A stretch of DNA of 64,000 bases from Lotus japonicus (lineage: Eukaryota > Streptophyta > Magnoliopsida > Fabales > Fabaceae), in NCBI RefSeq assembly GCF_012489685.1, contig NC_080042.1:17932150-17996149 (forward strand), in the 5' to 3' direction. A program made the position numbers and the translations under genes. Below are positions 54,517 through 64,000 of the stretch, in pieces (positions within the stretch are counted from its first letter, which is position 1; the number at the start of each line of letters is the position of its first letter). Under the pieces are notes generated by a model. That model did no database searches. It was given only the letters and a program-made list of their open reading frames with translations, and had not been told where the DNA came from.

Positions 54517-55723
54517 TGTAAGATCAAGTTTTGATCTAGTAGTACAACTCTATGTTTTGATGATTACAAGTTAACCTTTTGATATGAACAATTGTGGTAC
54601 TCTAACGTGTTTTTCTGAGTGTGCTATTTACAGGCTCTGACCTCAACTCAATCTCACACAAATCAGAAGCACTGTGTATAAAGAGTAACCCAAGCAACGC
54701 TTTCGCATTCACCATGTTCAGTATGAACAGTGGAAAAGCTTCAGAAGTTCTGAAGTTATACAAACTCTGATGAGGACTCAGTCACTAAAAGCTCTGAAGA
54801 TCCAGAAGTTCTGATAACCAAGAAACACTGAAGGTTCAGATGTTCTGATGGTGTAGAAGACTCTGAAGTTGCAGAAGCTGAATAGTGGAAACTCTGAAGT
54901 CCAGAAGCAAGAAACTCTGAAGGCCATGTTCTTCCGTCTGAGTTCAGAATCAGAAGATACAATGGTCAGAGGATCTGTGCTTTCCCTCTGACTCTGATCA
55001 ACCGGCTTCACAAGTTCCAATATGAAGTATTCCCCTGATCAGAAGTCTCCTAGGTTAAAAGGTCAAGTCGCTATCCAAGTACAAAAGCAAGTGTACCTTC
55101 CTGACGACCTACCTAACGTTCTCAGCCACAGCAGAAGCTGGATTTTCCAGAACTGCCCTCCAACGGTAGCATTTCCCATGCAACGCTCAACCCTAATCCT
55201 TGGAGTATATATAGAGGCTGAAGATTGAAAGAAGCGGCTAGAAGCAACACACACGCGCAAGACATATTCAAAATATTCTAAGCTTTCTTTCATCTGAAAT
55301 TCATTGAGTTTACAATCAGCTTTTTAGAAGCAAATCTCTTGTAAACAATTCTTTGATAAACAGTTTGTTTAGTTCCTTTAGGAGATCAAGGTTGATCGGA
55401 TCCTAGAGAAGACTAAGAGAGTGAATCTTAGTGCGAGCTAAGTCAGTGTAATTGTTAGTCACTTGTAGGTTTCAAGTGCAGTTGTAACTCTTACCTGATT
55501 AGTGGATTGCCTTCATTCTAAGAAGGAAGAAATCACCTTAACGGGTGGACTGGAGTAGCTTGAGTGATTTATCAAGTGAACCAGGATAAAATCCTTGTGT
55601 GCTTTTCTATCTCTTATCTCTAGCACTTAAGTTCTCGAAAGATTTGTCTAAATCTTTAAGGTGGAAGTTTTGTTCTGAAAACGTTATTCAAACCCCCCCT
55701 TTCTACCGTTTTTCATACCTTCA
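54517..55723 (+). repeat. 5' LTR of element E (1.21 kb)
   Basis: TGTAAGATCAAG ... CATACCTTCA, near-identical to D's LTR. The C-run before CTTTCTACC is 7 long here, 10 in D and 7 in the solo LTR. Confidence 0.93.
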
Positions 55724-55725
55724 AT

Positions 55726-55737
55726 TGGTATCAGAGC
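55726..55737 (+). other. Primer-binding site of E (initiator tRNA-Met)
   Basis: TGGTATCAGAGC two bases after the LTR. Confidence 0.92.
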
Positions 55738-55795
55738 GCAAGTTCTGATTACCACACCTAACAGTGTTCAGTGATCCGGGCCGGTGTGAAAAACA

Positions 55796-57706
55796 ATGGC
55801 TGCCACCACCAGTGAAACTCAAAGAGATGGTTACAATGCAAAGCCTCCTATGTTCGACGGTCAAAGGTTCGAATATTGGAAAGATAGACTGGAAAGTTTC
55901 TTTCTGGGTTTCGATGCAGATCTCTGGGATATTATTGTGGATGGCTACGAGCGTCCAGTTGATGCAGATGGCAAGAAGATCCCAAGGTCAGAGATGACTG
56001 CAGATCAAAAGAAGCTGTACTCACAACATCACAAAGCAAGAGCAATTCTTCTAAGTGCTATTTCCTATGAAGAGTACCAGAAGATTACAGATCGTGAGTT
56101 TGCTAAAGGCATTTTTGAATCTCTGAAGATGTCTCATGAAGGAAACAAGAAAGTCAAAGAATCAAAGGCATTGTCTTTGATCCAAAAGTATGAATCCTTC
56201 ATCATGGAGCCAAATGAGTCCATTGAAGAAATGTTCTCCAGATTTCAGTTGCTTGTAGCTGGCATACGACCTCTCAACAAGAGCTACACAACAAAAGATC
56301 ATGTCATAAGGGTCATTAGGTGTCTTCCTGAAAGTTGGATGCCTTTGGTGACTTCAATAGAGCTCACGAGAGACGTTGAGAATATGAGTTTAGAAGAACT
56401 CATCAGCATTTTGAAATGCCATGAGCTGAAGCGCTCAGAGATGCAAGATCTGAGGAAAAAGTCCATAGCCTTGAAATCCAAATCTGAAAAGGCTAAGGTT
56501 GAGAAGTCAAAGGCTCTTGAAGCTGAAGAAGAAGAATCTGAAGAAGCATCAGAAGATTCTGATGAAGATGAGCTGACTCTGATCTCCAAGAGACTCAACC
56601 GCATCTGGAAGCACAGGCAGAGCAAGTTCAAAGGCTCTGGAAAGGCAAGAGGAAAGTCTGAATCCTCAGGTCAGAAGAAGTCTTCAATCAAGGAAGTCAC
56701 ATGTTTTGAGTGCAAAGAATCTGGGCACTACAAAAGTGATTGTCCAAAGTTGAAGAAAGACAAGAAGCCAAAGAAGCACTTCAAGACGAAGAAGAGTCTG
56801 ATGGTGACATTTGATGAATCAGAGTCAGAGGATGTTGACTCTGATGGTGAAGTCCAAGGACTCATGGCAATTGTCAAAGACAAAGGAGCAGAGTCAAAGG
56901 AAGCTGTTGACTCTGACTCAGAATCAGAAGGAGATCCTAACTCAGACGATGAAAATGAGGTATTCGCTTCTTTCTCTACCTCTGAACTGAAACATGCTTT
57001 GTCTGATATCATGGATAAGTATAACTCTTTATTGTCTAAGCATAAAAAGTTGAAAAAGAACTTATCTGCTGTTTCCAAGACTCCTTCTGAACATGAGAAA
57101 ATTATTTCTGATTTAAAAAATGAAAATCATGCTTTGGTAAATTCTAACTCTGTGCTTAAGAACCAGATTGCGAAGTTAGAAGAAATTGTTGCCTGTGATG
57201 CCTCTGATTGTAGAAATGAATCTAAGTATGAAAAGTCTTTTCAAAGATTCCTAGCTAAAAGCGTGGATAGAAGCTTAATGGCTTCAATGATCTATGGCGT
57301 AAGCAGAAATGGAATGCATGGCATTGGCTATTCTAAACCAATTAGAAATGAGCCCTCTATGTCTAAAGCTAAATCCTTATATGAATGCTTTGTTCCCTCT
57401 GGTACCATATTGCCTGATCCTGTACCTGCTAAAGTTGCTAAACATCCTCTTAAAAAGGGATCTTTCTCTATGACTAAATATCATGCAAATATTCCTTTAA
57501 AATATTATGTTGAGACACCCAAGGTGATCAGAACCTCTGGGGTAACTAACAAAAGAGGACCCAGAAAGTGGGTACCTAAGGACAAGATTATCTATGTTGC
57601 AGATATCCTTGATAGCTCCACTGAAACACCAATCATGGTATCTGGACAGTGGATGCTCGCGTCACATGACGGGAGAAAAGCGTATGTTCCGAGAGCTGAA
57701 ACTTAA
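55796..57706 (+). CDS. gag: Gag of element E
   Basis: 636 codons, colinear with D's gag without gaps. Gag domain near the N-terminus ([19 protein letters not shown]), UBN2-like middle, a Glu/Lys-rich charged region (about residues 220-270), CCHC knuckle [14 protein letters not shown] at about residue 303, then an acidic Ser/Asp-rich part and a C-terminal part containing [12 protein letters not shown] and [10 protein letters not shown]. It forms the cytoplasmic particle that packages the element RNA. The C-terminal end overlaps the start of pol. Confidence 0.95.
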   Translation: MAATTSETQRDGYNAKPPMFDGQRFEYWKDRLESFFLGFDADLWDIIVDGYERPVDADGKKIPRSEMTADQKKLYSQHHKARAILLSAISYEEYQKITDREFAKGIFESLKMSHEGNKKVKESKALSLIQKYESFIMEPNESIEEMFSRFQLLVAGIRPLNKSYTTKDHVIRVIRCLPESWMPLVTSIELTRDVENMSLEELISILKCHELKRSEMQDLRKKSIALKSKSEKAKVEKSKALEAEEEESEEASEDSDEDELTLISKRLNRIWKHRQSKFKGSGKARGKSESSGQKKSSIKEVTCFECKESGHYKSDCPKLKKDKKPKKHFKTKKSLMVTFDESESEDVDSDGEVQGLMAIVKDKGAESKEAVDSDSESEGDPNSDDENEVFASFSTSELKHALSDIMDKYNSLLSKHKKLKKNLSAVSKTPSEHEKIISDLKNENHALVNSNSVLKNQIAKLEEIVACDASDCRNESKYEKSFQRFLAKSVDRSLMASMIYGVSRNGMHGIGYSKPIRNEPSMSKAKSLYECFVPSGTILPDPVPAKVAKHPLKKGSFSMTKYHANIPLKYYVETPKVIRTSGVTNKRGPRKWVPKDKIIYVADILDSSTETPIMVSGQWMLASHDGRKAYVPRAET

Positions 57707-60698
57707 GCCTGGAGGCGAAGTTGGCTTCGGAGGAAATGAAAAGGGTAAAATTATTGGTACTGGTACTATTTGTGTAGATAGTAGTCCATGCATCGATAAT
57801 GTGTTATTGGTAGACGGCTTAACACATAACTTATTGTCTATAAGTCAATTAGCTGACAAGGGTTATGATGTTATATTCAATCAAAAGTCCTGCCGGGCTG
57901 TAAGTCAGATCGATGGCTCTGTTCTGTTTAACAGCAAGAGGAAGAACAACATTTATAAGATCAGATTATCTGAGTTGGAGGCTCAGAATGTGAAGTGCCT
58001 TCTGTCTGTTAATGAAGAGCAGTGGGTATGGCATAGATGGTTAGGGCATGCCAGTATGAGAAAGATTTCTCAGCTGAGCAAGCTAAACCTTGTCAGGGGC
58101 TTACCCAATCTGAAGTTCGCTTCAGACGCTCTTTGTGAAGCATGTCAGAAAGGCAAATTCACAAAAGTCCCTTTCAAGGCAAAGAATGTTGTCTCAACCT
58201 CAAGGCCGTTAGAACTTCTGCATATCGACCTGTTTGGACTAGTGAAAACTGAGTCTATAGGTGGCAAGAGATATGGGATGGTTATCGTTGATGACTATAG
58301 CCGCTGGACATGGGTAAAGTTTCTAACCCGCAAGGATGAGTCTCATGCTGTGTTCTCTACCTTCATTGCTCAAGTGCAAAACGAGAAGGCTTGTAGGATT
58401 GTGCGTGTCAGAAGTGACCATGGTGGAGAGTTTGAGAATGACAAGTTTGAGAGTCTGTTTGATTCCTATGGAATTGCACATGATTTCTCTTGTCCCAGAA
58501 CTCCTCAACAAAATGGTGTTGTTGAGAGGAAGAACAGAACTCTTCAGGAGATGGCTAGAACCATGCTCCAAGAAACTGGCATGGCTAAGCACTTTTGGGC
58601 AGAGGCAGTAAATACAGCATGTTACATTCAGAACAGAATCTCTGTGAGACCAATTCTGAATAAGACTCCCTATGAATTGTGGAAGAACATAAAACCCAAC
58701 ATTTCTTATTTTCATCCTTTTGGCTGTGTTTGTTATGTTCTCAATACTAAGGATAGATTGCATAAATTTGATGCTAAGTCTTCTAAGTGTCTATTACTTG
58801 GTTACTCTGATAGATCTAAAGGTTTTAGATTGTATAATACTGATGCTAAGACTATTGAAGAATCTATTCATGTTAGATTTGATGATAAGCTTGACTCTGA
58901 CCAGTCAAAGCTAGTTGAAAAGTTTGCAGATTTAAGCATTAATGTTTCTGACAAAGGCAAAGCTCCAGAGGAAGTTGAGCCAGAGGAAGATGAACCAGAG
59001 GAAGAAGCTGGTCCCTCTAACTCACAAACTCTGAAGAAGAGCAGAATCACTGCAGCTCACCCTAAGGAATTGATTCTGGGCAACAAAGACGAACCAGTCA
59101 GAACCAGATCTGCCTTCAGACCCTCTGAAGAGACCTTGCTGAGTCTGAAAGGATTGGTGTCCTTAATTGAACCCAAGTCCATAGATGAAGCTCTTCAGGA
59201 CAAGGATTGGATTCTGGCCATGGAAGAAGAATTGAATCAATTTTCCAAGAACGATGTTTGGAGCTTAGTGAAGAAGCCTGAGAATGTTCATGTTATTGGA
59301 ACGAAATGGGTATTCAGAAACAAGCTGAATGAGAAAGGTGATGTAGTCAGAAACAAGGCAAGGCTAGTTGCTCAAGGCTACAGCCAGCAGGAAGGAATAG
59401 ACTACACAGAAACATTTGCTCCAGTAGCAAGACTGGAGGCAATCAGACTATTGATCTCTTTCTCAGTAAATCACAACATAGTTCTACATCAGATGGACGT
59501 AAAGAGTGCCTTCCTAAATGGTTATATTTCAGAGGAAGTCTATGTTCATCAACCCCCAGGTTTTGAAGATGAGAAGAAACCAGACCATGTGTTCAAATTG
59601 AAGAAATCACTCTATGGTCTGAAGCAAGCTCCCAGAGCATGGTATGGGAGACTCAGTTCATTCCTTCTGGAGAATGAGTTTGTAAGGGGTAAAGTAGATA
59701 CAACTCTTTTTTGCAAGACTTATAAAGATGATATCTTAATTGTGCAAATTTATGTTGATGATATTATATTTGGTTCTGCTAATCAATCTCTATGCAAAGA
59801 ATTTTCTGAGATGATGCAGGCTGAATTTGAGATGAGTATGATGGGAGAATTAAAGTACTTTTTGGGAATACAAGTTGATCAAACACCAGAAGGAACATAT
59901 ATCCATCAGAGCAAGTACACTAAAGAACTTCTGAAGAAGTTCAATATGCTGGAATCTACAGTGGCCAAGACTCCAATGCATCCTACATGCATTCTGGAGA
60001 AAGAAGATAAAAGTGGTAAAGTATGTCAGAAGCTCTATCGTGGCATGATAGGTTCACTTCTATACTTAACTGCATCTAGGCCAGACATATTATTTAGTGT
60101 TCATTTATGTGCTCGATTCCAATCAGATCCATGGGAAACCCACTTAACTGCTGTTAAGAGGATCCTAAGGTATTTGAAAGGCACCACTAACCTTGGCTTG
60201 ATGTATAAGAAAACATCAGAGTATAAGCTTTCAGGTTATTGTGATGCTGATTATGCTGGAGATAGAACAGAGAGAAAAAGTACTTCCGGAAATTGTCAAT
60301 TTCTGGGAAGTAATCTAGTCTCATGGGCAAGCAAGAGGCAATCAACCATTGCACTATCAACTGCAGAGGCAGAATATATCTCAGCAGCAATATGCAGCAC
60401 TCAGATGCTCTGGATGAAACATCAGCTGGAGGATTATCAGATCCTTGAGAGCAATATCCCAATCTATTGTGATAACACTGCTGCAATCTCATTGAGTAAG
60501 AATCCTATCTTACATTCAAGGGCAAAGCACATTGAGGTAAAGTATCACTTTATTAGAGATTATGTACAGAAGGGCGTACTTCTTCTGAAGTTTGTTGATA
60601 CTGACCATCAATGGGCAGATATCTTTACAAAGCCCTTAGCAGAGGATAGATTTAATTTTATTCTGAAAAATCTAAACATGGACTTTTGTCCAGAGTGA
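57594..60698 (+). CDS. pol: Pol of element E (complete open frame)
   Basis: 1034 codons. Protease with Asp at about residue 18 (WYLDSG). Integrase zinc domain HRWLGHAS at about 146 and CEACQKGK. Catalytic Asp in LLHIDLFG (about 211), Asp in [10 protein letters not shown] (about 273) and Glu in NGVVERKN (about 310). An acidic linker ([17 protein letters not shown]), RT with [10 protein letters not shown] and YVDDIIFGS (about 719), and RNase H with CDADYAGDR (about 882) and [11 protein letters not shown]. All key residues are present. It lies one base ahead of the gag frame and overlaps it by 113 bases from its first Met (about 160 from the preceding stop), so synthesis needs a frameshift or internal start. 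Confidence 0.96.
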   Translation: MLQISLIAPLKHQSWYLDSGCSRHMTGEKRMFRELKLKPGGEVGFGGNEKGKIIGTGTICVDSSPCIDNVLLVDGLTHNLLSISQLADKGYDVIFNQKSCRAVSQIDGSVLFNSKRKNNIYKIRLSELEAQNVKCLLSVNEEQWVWHRWLGHASMRKISQLSKLNLVRGLPNLKFASDALCEACQKGKFTKVPFKAKNVVSTSRPLELLHIDLFGLVKTESIGGKRYGMVIVDDYSRWTWVKFLTRKDESHAVFSTFIAQVQNEKACRIVRVRSDHGGEFENDKFESLFDSYGIAHDFSCPRTPQQNGVVERKNRTLQEMARTMLQETGMAKHFWAEAVNTACYIQNRISVRPILNKTPYELWKNIKPNISYFHPFGCVCYVLNTKDRLHKFDAKSSKCLLLGYSDRSKGFRLYNTDAKTIEESIHVRFDDKLDSDQSKLVEKFADLSINVSDKGKAPEEVEPEEDEPEEEAGPSNSQTLKKSRITAAHPKELILGNKDEPVRTRSAFRPSEETLLSLKGLVSLIEPKSIDEALQDKDWILAMEEELNQFSKNDVWSLVKKPENVHVIGTKWVFRNKLNEKGDVVRNKARLVAQGYSQQEGIDYTETFAPVARLEAIRLLISFSVNHNIVLHQMDVKSAFLNGYISEEVYVHQPPGFEDEKKPDHVFKLKKSLYGLKQAPRAWYGRLSSFLLENEFVRGKVDTTLFCKTYKDDILIVQIYVDDIIFGSANQSLCKEFSEMMQAEFEMSMMGELKYFLGIQVDQTPEGTYIHQSKYTKELLKKFNMLESTVAKTPMHPTCILEKEDKSGKVCQKLYRGMIGSLLYLTASRPDILFSVHLCARFQSDPWETHLTAVKRILRYLKGTTNLGLMYKKTSEYKLSGYCDADYAGDRTERKSTSGNCQFLGSNLVSWASKRQSTIALSTAEAEYISAAICSTQMLWMKHQLEDYQILESNIPIYCDNTAAISLSKNPILHSRAKHIEVKYHFIRDYVQKGVLLLKFVDTDHQWADIFTKPLAEDRFNFILKNLNMDFCPE

Positions 60699-61143
60699 AG
60701 ATGGATCAGAACCTCTGACTATGATACTTCTTGATCAGAAGATGTCTAGTCCAGAAGGTAACTCAATCAGAGTGTGTGTACCCACTGGTACTGACTCTGA
60801 CGCTGAGACAACAACATGTGTGTCAGAATTTCTGATGCATAGTTCCTTGTGCCCGTGTGACAGTCTGTTATGATTGCGTGTAGATATGCTTATCTCCTGT
60901 GTGTGATTGTGTATTTTACTGTTACTATCTATCTTTAATTTTCAACCGTTGATCTTAAAGTGCTTTTTGAATCAACAACGGTTATTTGATAAAACCCACT
61001 ATACACACACGTTCTCGTTCACTTCCGGTTTTCACTCTCGCACTCTCTGCTTTTCAAAACCGCCTTTTTTCTCGATTTCTCTCTCGATCTCTCTTCATCT
61101 TTCAAACTTCATCTTCTACCTCAAACCTTCAACCACTTCAAAA
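60699..61143 (+). other. Spacer between pol and the third ORF of E
   Basis: Non-coding and similar to 52110-52552. It ends in a CT-rich stretch before the ATG. Sirevirus envelope-like ORFs are thought to be expressed separately from pol; no splice signal can be assigned with certainty. Confidence 0.55.
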
Positions 61144-64000
61144 TGGTGAGACAAACCAGAAGATCTACTGCAGATGCACCTCAGTTCCCTCACATGGTAG
61201 TTGGTTTGGCAACGGGTCAAAGGGGCTCTGAGAACCCGGCACAAGAACAAGTTCAAGCTCAAGAGCAGTTTGTTCCAATTGCAGAACGGGGCTGTGCCGT
61301 TCACTGCGTATTTGCTCCTGAGGAACTCCAAGTCCTGGCAGAATGGAGATTCGACCTCGACAACCTGGCTGCAAATGGGTATGATCTTCGTCCTGAAGTC
61401 CAAGCTCAAGGTTGGGGAAATTACTTCAACCGACTTCGAGGACCGGTGTATGAGAAGCTGGTAAAGGAATTCTGGAAGCACGCCGACTGCGATGATACTC
61501 AGGTGGTTTCTCACATTCTTGGAAGAAAGATCATCATCACTGAGAAGTCATTTGTGAATCTGCTAGGTGCAGACACTGCTCATGGGTATCGGTTCCAATT
61601 CACTGAGTCGAAGCTGAAACCCAGCACCAAAGACAAAATCAACCAGGCCCTGTACACCACTTTCAAACCGGGCAAGACGAGTTACAAGGTGATGGACCTT
61701 CACCCCAAACTCAGGATCTGGCACAAGATCCTACTCAACTGCATAAACCAGAGACCGAAGGGCAGTTCCCCAGATTACATCAACTTCAACCAGAAGGCGA
61801 TGCTGTTCTTCATTCAAGACAAGAGGAAGATCTGCCTTCCTTATTTCCTGTTCTCCTACTTGAAGGAGTGTATCCGGAAGTCTAGGACTACTGCCTCCAT
61901 CAAGTCAGCAATCAAGTACATTCCCTTTGGGAGACTGTTGTCTGATCTCTTCATTGAGAGTGGCCTCATTCAAGATCTGATCAATGCTGGTTGCACAGAG
62001 GATTTGAGCACAATTGTCAGCGATGTCTTCACTGCAAACTCTCTGAAGAAGATGGGTTTGGTCCAGAAGAAGATTGCTCCTGCTCATGAAGACACATCTT
62101 CTGAGATCAGAGGAAGAAGGATGCCTCTGAATGACTACCCATTGTGGACTCAAGCAGACAATCCTGAAGCCATCAGATGCTATGTTGAAGACCTCAGGGC
62201 TCAAGGATTCGAGATTGATCTTGATGAATTCTTCAGCAGACTGCCGCCAGCTCCAGAGTTTCCTTCTCCTCCCAAGATGAAAGCTCAGAGGAAGATGGTT
62301 CTGGAAGAATCCTCTGAAGAATCTGATGTCCCTCTGGTCAAGAAGACGAAGAGAAAGCCTGATGATGGTGATGATAGTGATAGTGAGGATGGTCCTCCTA
62401 AGAAGAAGCAGAAGAAGGTCAGAATCGTGGTGAAGCCTACTCGGGTGGAACCAGCTGCTGAGGAAGTCAGAAGGACTGAACCTCCTGCCAGAGTGACTAG
62501 ATCATCAGCACATTCAAGTAAGCCTGCACTTGCTTCTGATGATGATTTGAATTTATTTGATGCACTCCTTATTTCTGCTATGCTCAAACACTCCTCAAAT
62601 CCCCTCACTCCTATTCCTGAATCCCAGCCAGCCGCACAAACCACCACTCCACCACATTCCCCAAGATCTTCCTTCTTTCAACCTTCCCCTACTGAAGCAC
62701 CTCTCTGGAATTTGCTTCAGAGCCAACCCTCTAGGTCAGAAGATCCAACCTCTCTCATTACCATTCCATACGACCCATTATCTTCTGAACCCATCATCCA
62801 TGACCAACCCGAGCCAAACCAAACAGAACCACCACCCAGAACGTCTGATCACTCTGTTACCAGAGCATCAGAACGTCCTGCTGTCAGAACCACGGATACA
62901 GACTCTTCAACAGCCTTTACACCTGTATCCTTTCCAATCAATGTTGCTGACTCTTCTCCCTCCAATAACTCTGAATCCAATAGAAAATTCATGGAGGTTA
63001 GAAAAGAAAAGGTGTCTACCTTAGAGGAATATTACCTTACTTGTCCAAGCCCTAGGAGATATCCTGGCCCTAGACCTGAACGTCTAGTTGACCCAGATGA
63101 ACCTATCTTGGCCAATCCCTTACAAGAGGCAGACCCTTTGGCTCAACAAACTCACCCTGTCCCTGACCAACAAGAGCCAATTCAACCAGACCCTGGACCC
63201 GAACAATCAGTGTCTAACCAATCCTCGGTTAGATCACCTCACCCTCTGGTTGAAACTTCAGACCCTCACCGTGGAACCTCTGAACCCAATGCTCCCATGA
63301 TTAACATTGGTTCTCCACAAGGTGCCTCTGAAGCTCATAGCAGCAATCACCCAGCCTCTCCTGAAACCAACCTCTCCATCATTCCCTATACTCACCTCCA
63401 ACCCACATCTCTCTCTGAGTGCATCAATATTTTCTACCATGAAGCCTCCTTGAGGCTCCGCAATGTGCACGGTCAGACTGACCTCAGTGAGAATGCTGAA
63501 AGTGTGGCTGATGAGTGGAACAATCTGAGCACTTGGCTAGTGGCTCAAGTTCCAATTATGATGCAGCTCCTGCATGCAGAGGGAAGTCAGAGGATTGAGG
63601 CTGCCAAGCAAAGGTTTGCTAGAAGGGTGGCTCTTCATGAACTAGAACAGAGAAATAAGCTACTTGAAGCTATTGAAGAAGCCAAGAGAAAGAAAGAACA
63701 AGCAGAAGAAGCTGCACGTCATGCCGCAGCTCAAGCTGAACAAGCCAGACTTGAGGCAGAGCGTCTTGAAGCTGAGGCTGAAGCTCTTAGATGCCAAGCA
63801 CTTGCACCAGTTGTGTTTACTCCTGCTGCTTCTGCTTCCATTCCAGATCCTCAAGCTGCTCAGAATGTTCCTTCCAGCTCTACTCAGACAAGCTCATCCA
63901 GACTCGACATCATGGAACAACGTCTTGACACTCATGAATCCATGCTGATTGAGATGAAGCAAATGATGATGGAACTTCTGCGACGCACTGACAAACCTTA
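61144..64000 (+). CDS. Third (envelope-like) ORF of E, open to the window end
   Basis: Starts MVRQTRRSTADAPQFPHMVV and has no stop in the 952 codons to position 64000, so it is partial at its 3' side. The N-terminal 320 residues or so carry the conserved region (EELQVLAEWRFDLDNL, QVVSHILGRKIIITEKSF, VMDLHPKLRIWHKILLNC). A Lys/Asp-rich segment (about 380-430) and a long Pro/Ser/Thr-rich segment (about 460-770) follow. From about residue 810 comes an alanine/glutamate-rich coiled coil (ALHELEQRNKLLEAIEEAK and similar; a second predicted helix near MEQRLDTHESMLIEMK). No membrane segment is evident in the visible part. SIRE1-type elements have an ORF in this position called envelope-like; real envelope function is unproven. 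Confidence 0.9.

Larger units (their letters stand above)
54517..64000 (+). mobile_element. Element E: SIRE/Maximus-type copia retrotransposon, apparently intact to the window edge
   Basis: The same family as D, inserted in D's third ORF. It has LTR, primer site, gag (636 codons), pol (1034 codons) and a third ORF open for more than 950 codons to the end of the window, with no premature stop seen. The 3' LTR is not in the window. Confidence 0.93.

Noticed and set aside
1..64000. CRISPR array or bacterial defence system
   Set aside because: Plant transposon content, introns and TATA boxes show a nuclear plant genome; the tandem arrays lack equal spacers.

Overview
The window is nuclear DNA of a flowering plant, most likely a dicot and probably a legume; species and family cannot be fixed from sequence alone. 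About three quarters is transposable elements, nested in one another. I see no intact ordinary host gene. The longest open frames belong to retrotransposons.

Layout. 1-8.0 kb is repeat-rich, AT-rich DNA. It holds a 21-26 bp inverted repeat, a broken plant-mobile-domain gene on the minus strand (about 1471-3961), a LINE 3' tail (to 6249) and a probable degenerate LTR (about 6895-7990). 8.0-10.5 kb is a decayed, possibly LINE-derived stretch. 10567-12442 is a complete non-autonomous CACTA transposon with matching termini and an AAT target duplication; it carries an apparent copy of the first coding part of an adenylyl cyclase-associated protein (CAP) gene. 14.6-16.0 kb has two hAT-like miniature elements. 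16408-17652 is the 3' part of a minus-strand LINE with an RNase H domain.

17653-45880 is a nest of Ty3/gypsy chromoviruses of the Tekay/del type (gag, protease, reverse transcriptase, RNase H, integrase, chromodomain) with unusually long LTRs of 3.5-4 kb. Element A lies on the minus strand (3' LTR 17653-21658, genes 21696-26080, 5' LTR from 26292). Element B lies on the plus strand (27281-40719, target duplication CAAGG) inside A's 5' LTR. B is a mosaic: its left LTR and gag come from a third type (C), its pol and right LTR from the A/B type. A solo copia LTR (33866-35059, target duplication GTATT) interrupts its pol. After B the remaining piece of A's LTR runs into a 123-bp antisense 18S rRNA fragment. 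The LTR sequence then repeats in inverted order (41228-41907), followed by another inverted LTR (41908-45880).

45926-64000 holds two Ty1/copia elements of the SIRE/Maximus type on the plus strand. Element D (gag, pol with one stop, third ORF) is broken by element E, which begins at 54517 inside D's third ORF. E has open gag, pol and third (envelope-like) frames and runs off the window end.

The most novel signal is a small protein frame encoded inside the long Tekay LTRs, about 460-490 bp from the LTR 3' end and downstream of the LTR TATA box. It recurs in several copies, and a diverged relative sits at the same place in the C-type LTR. Other highlights are the CAP exon in the CACTA element and the rDNA-containing fold-back junction.
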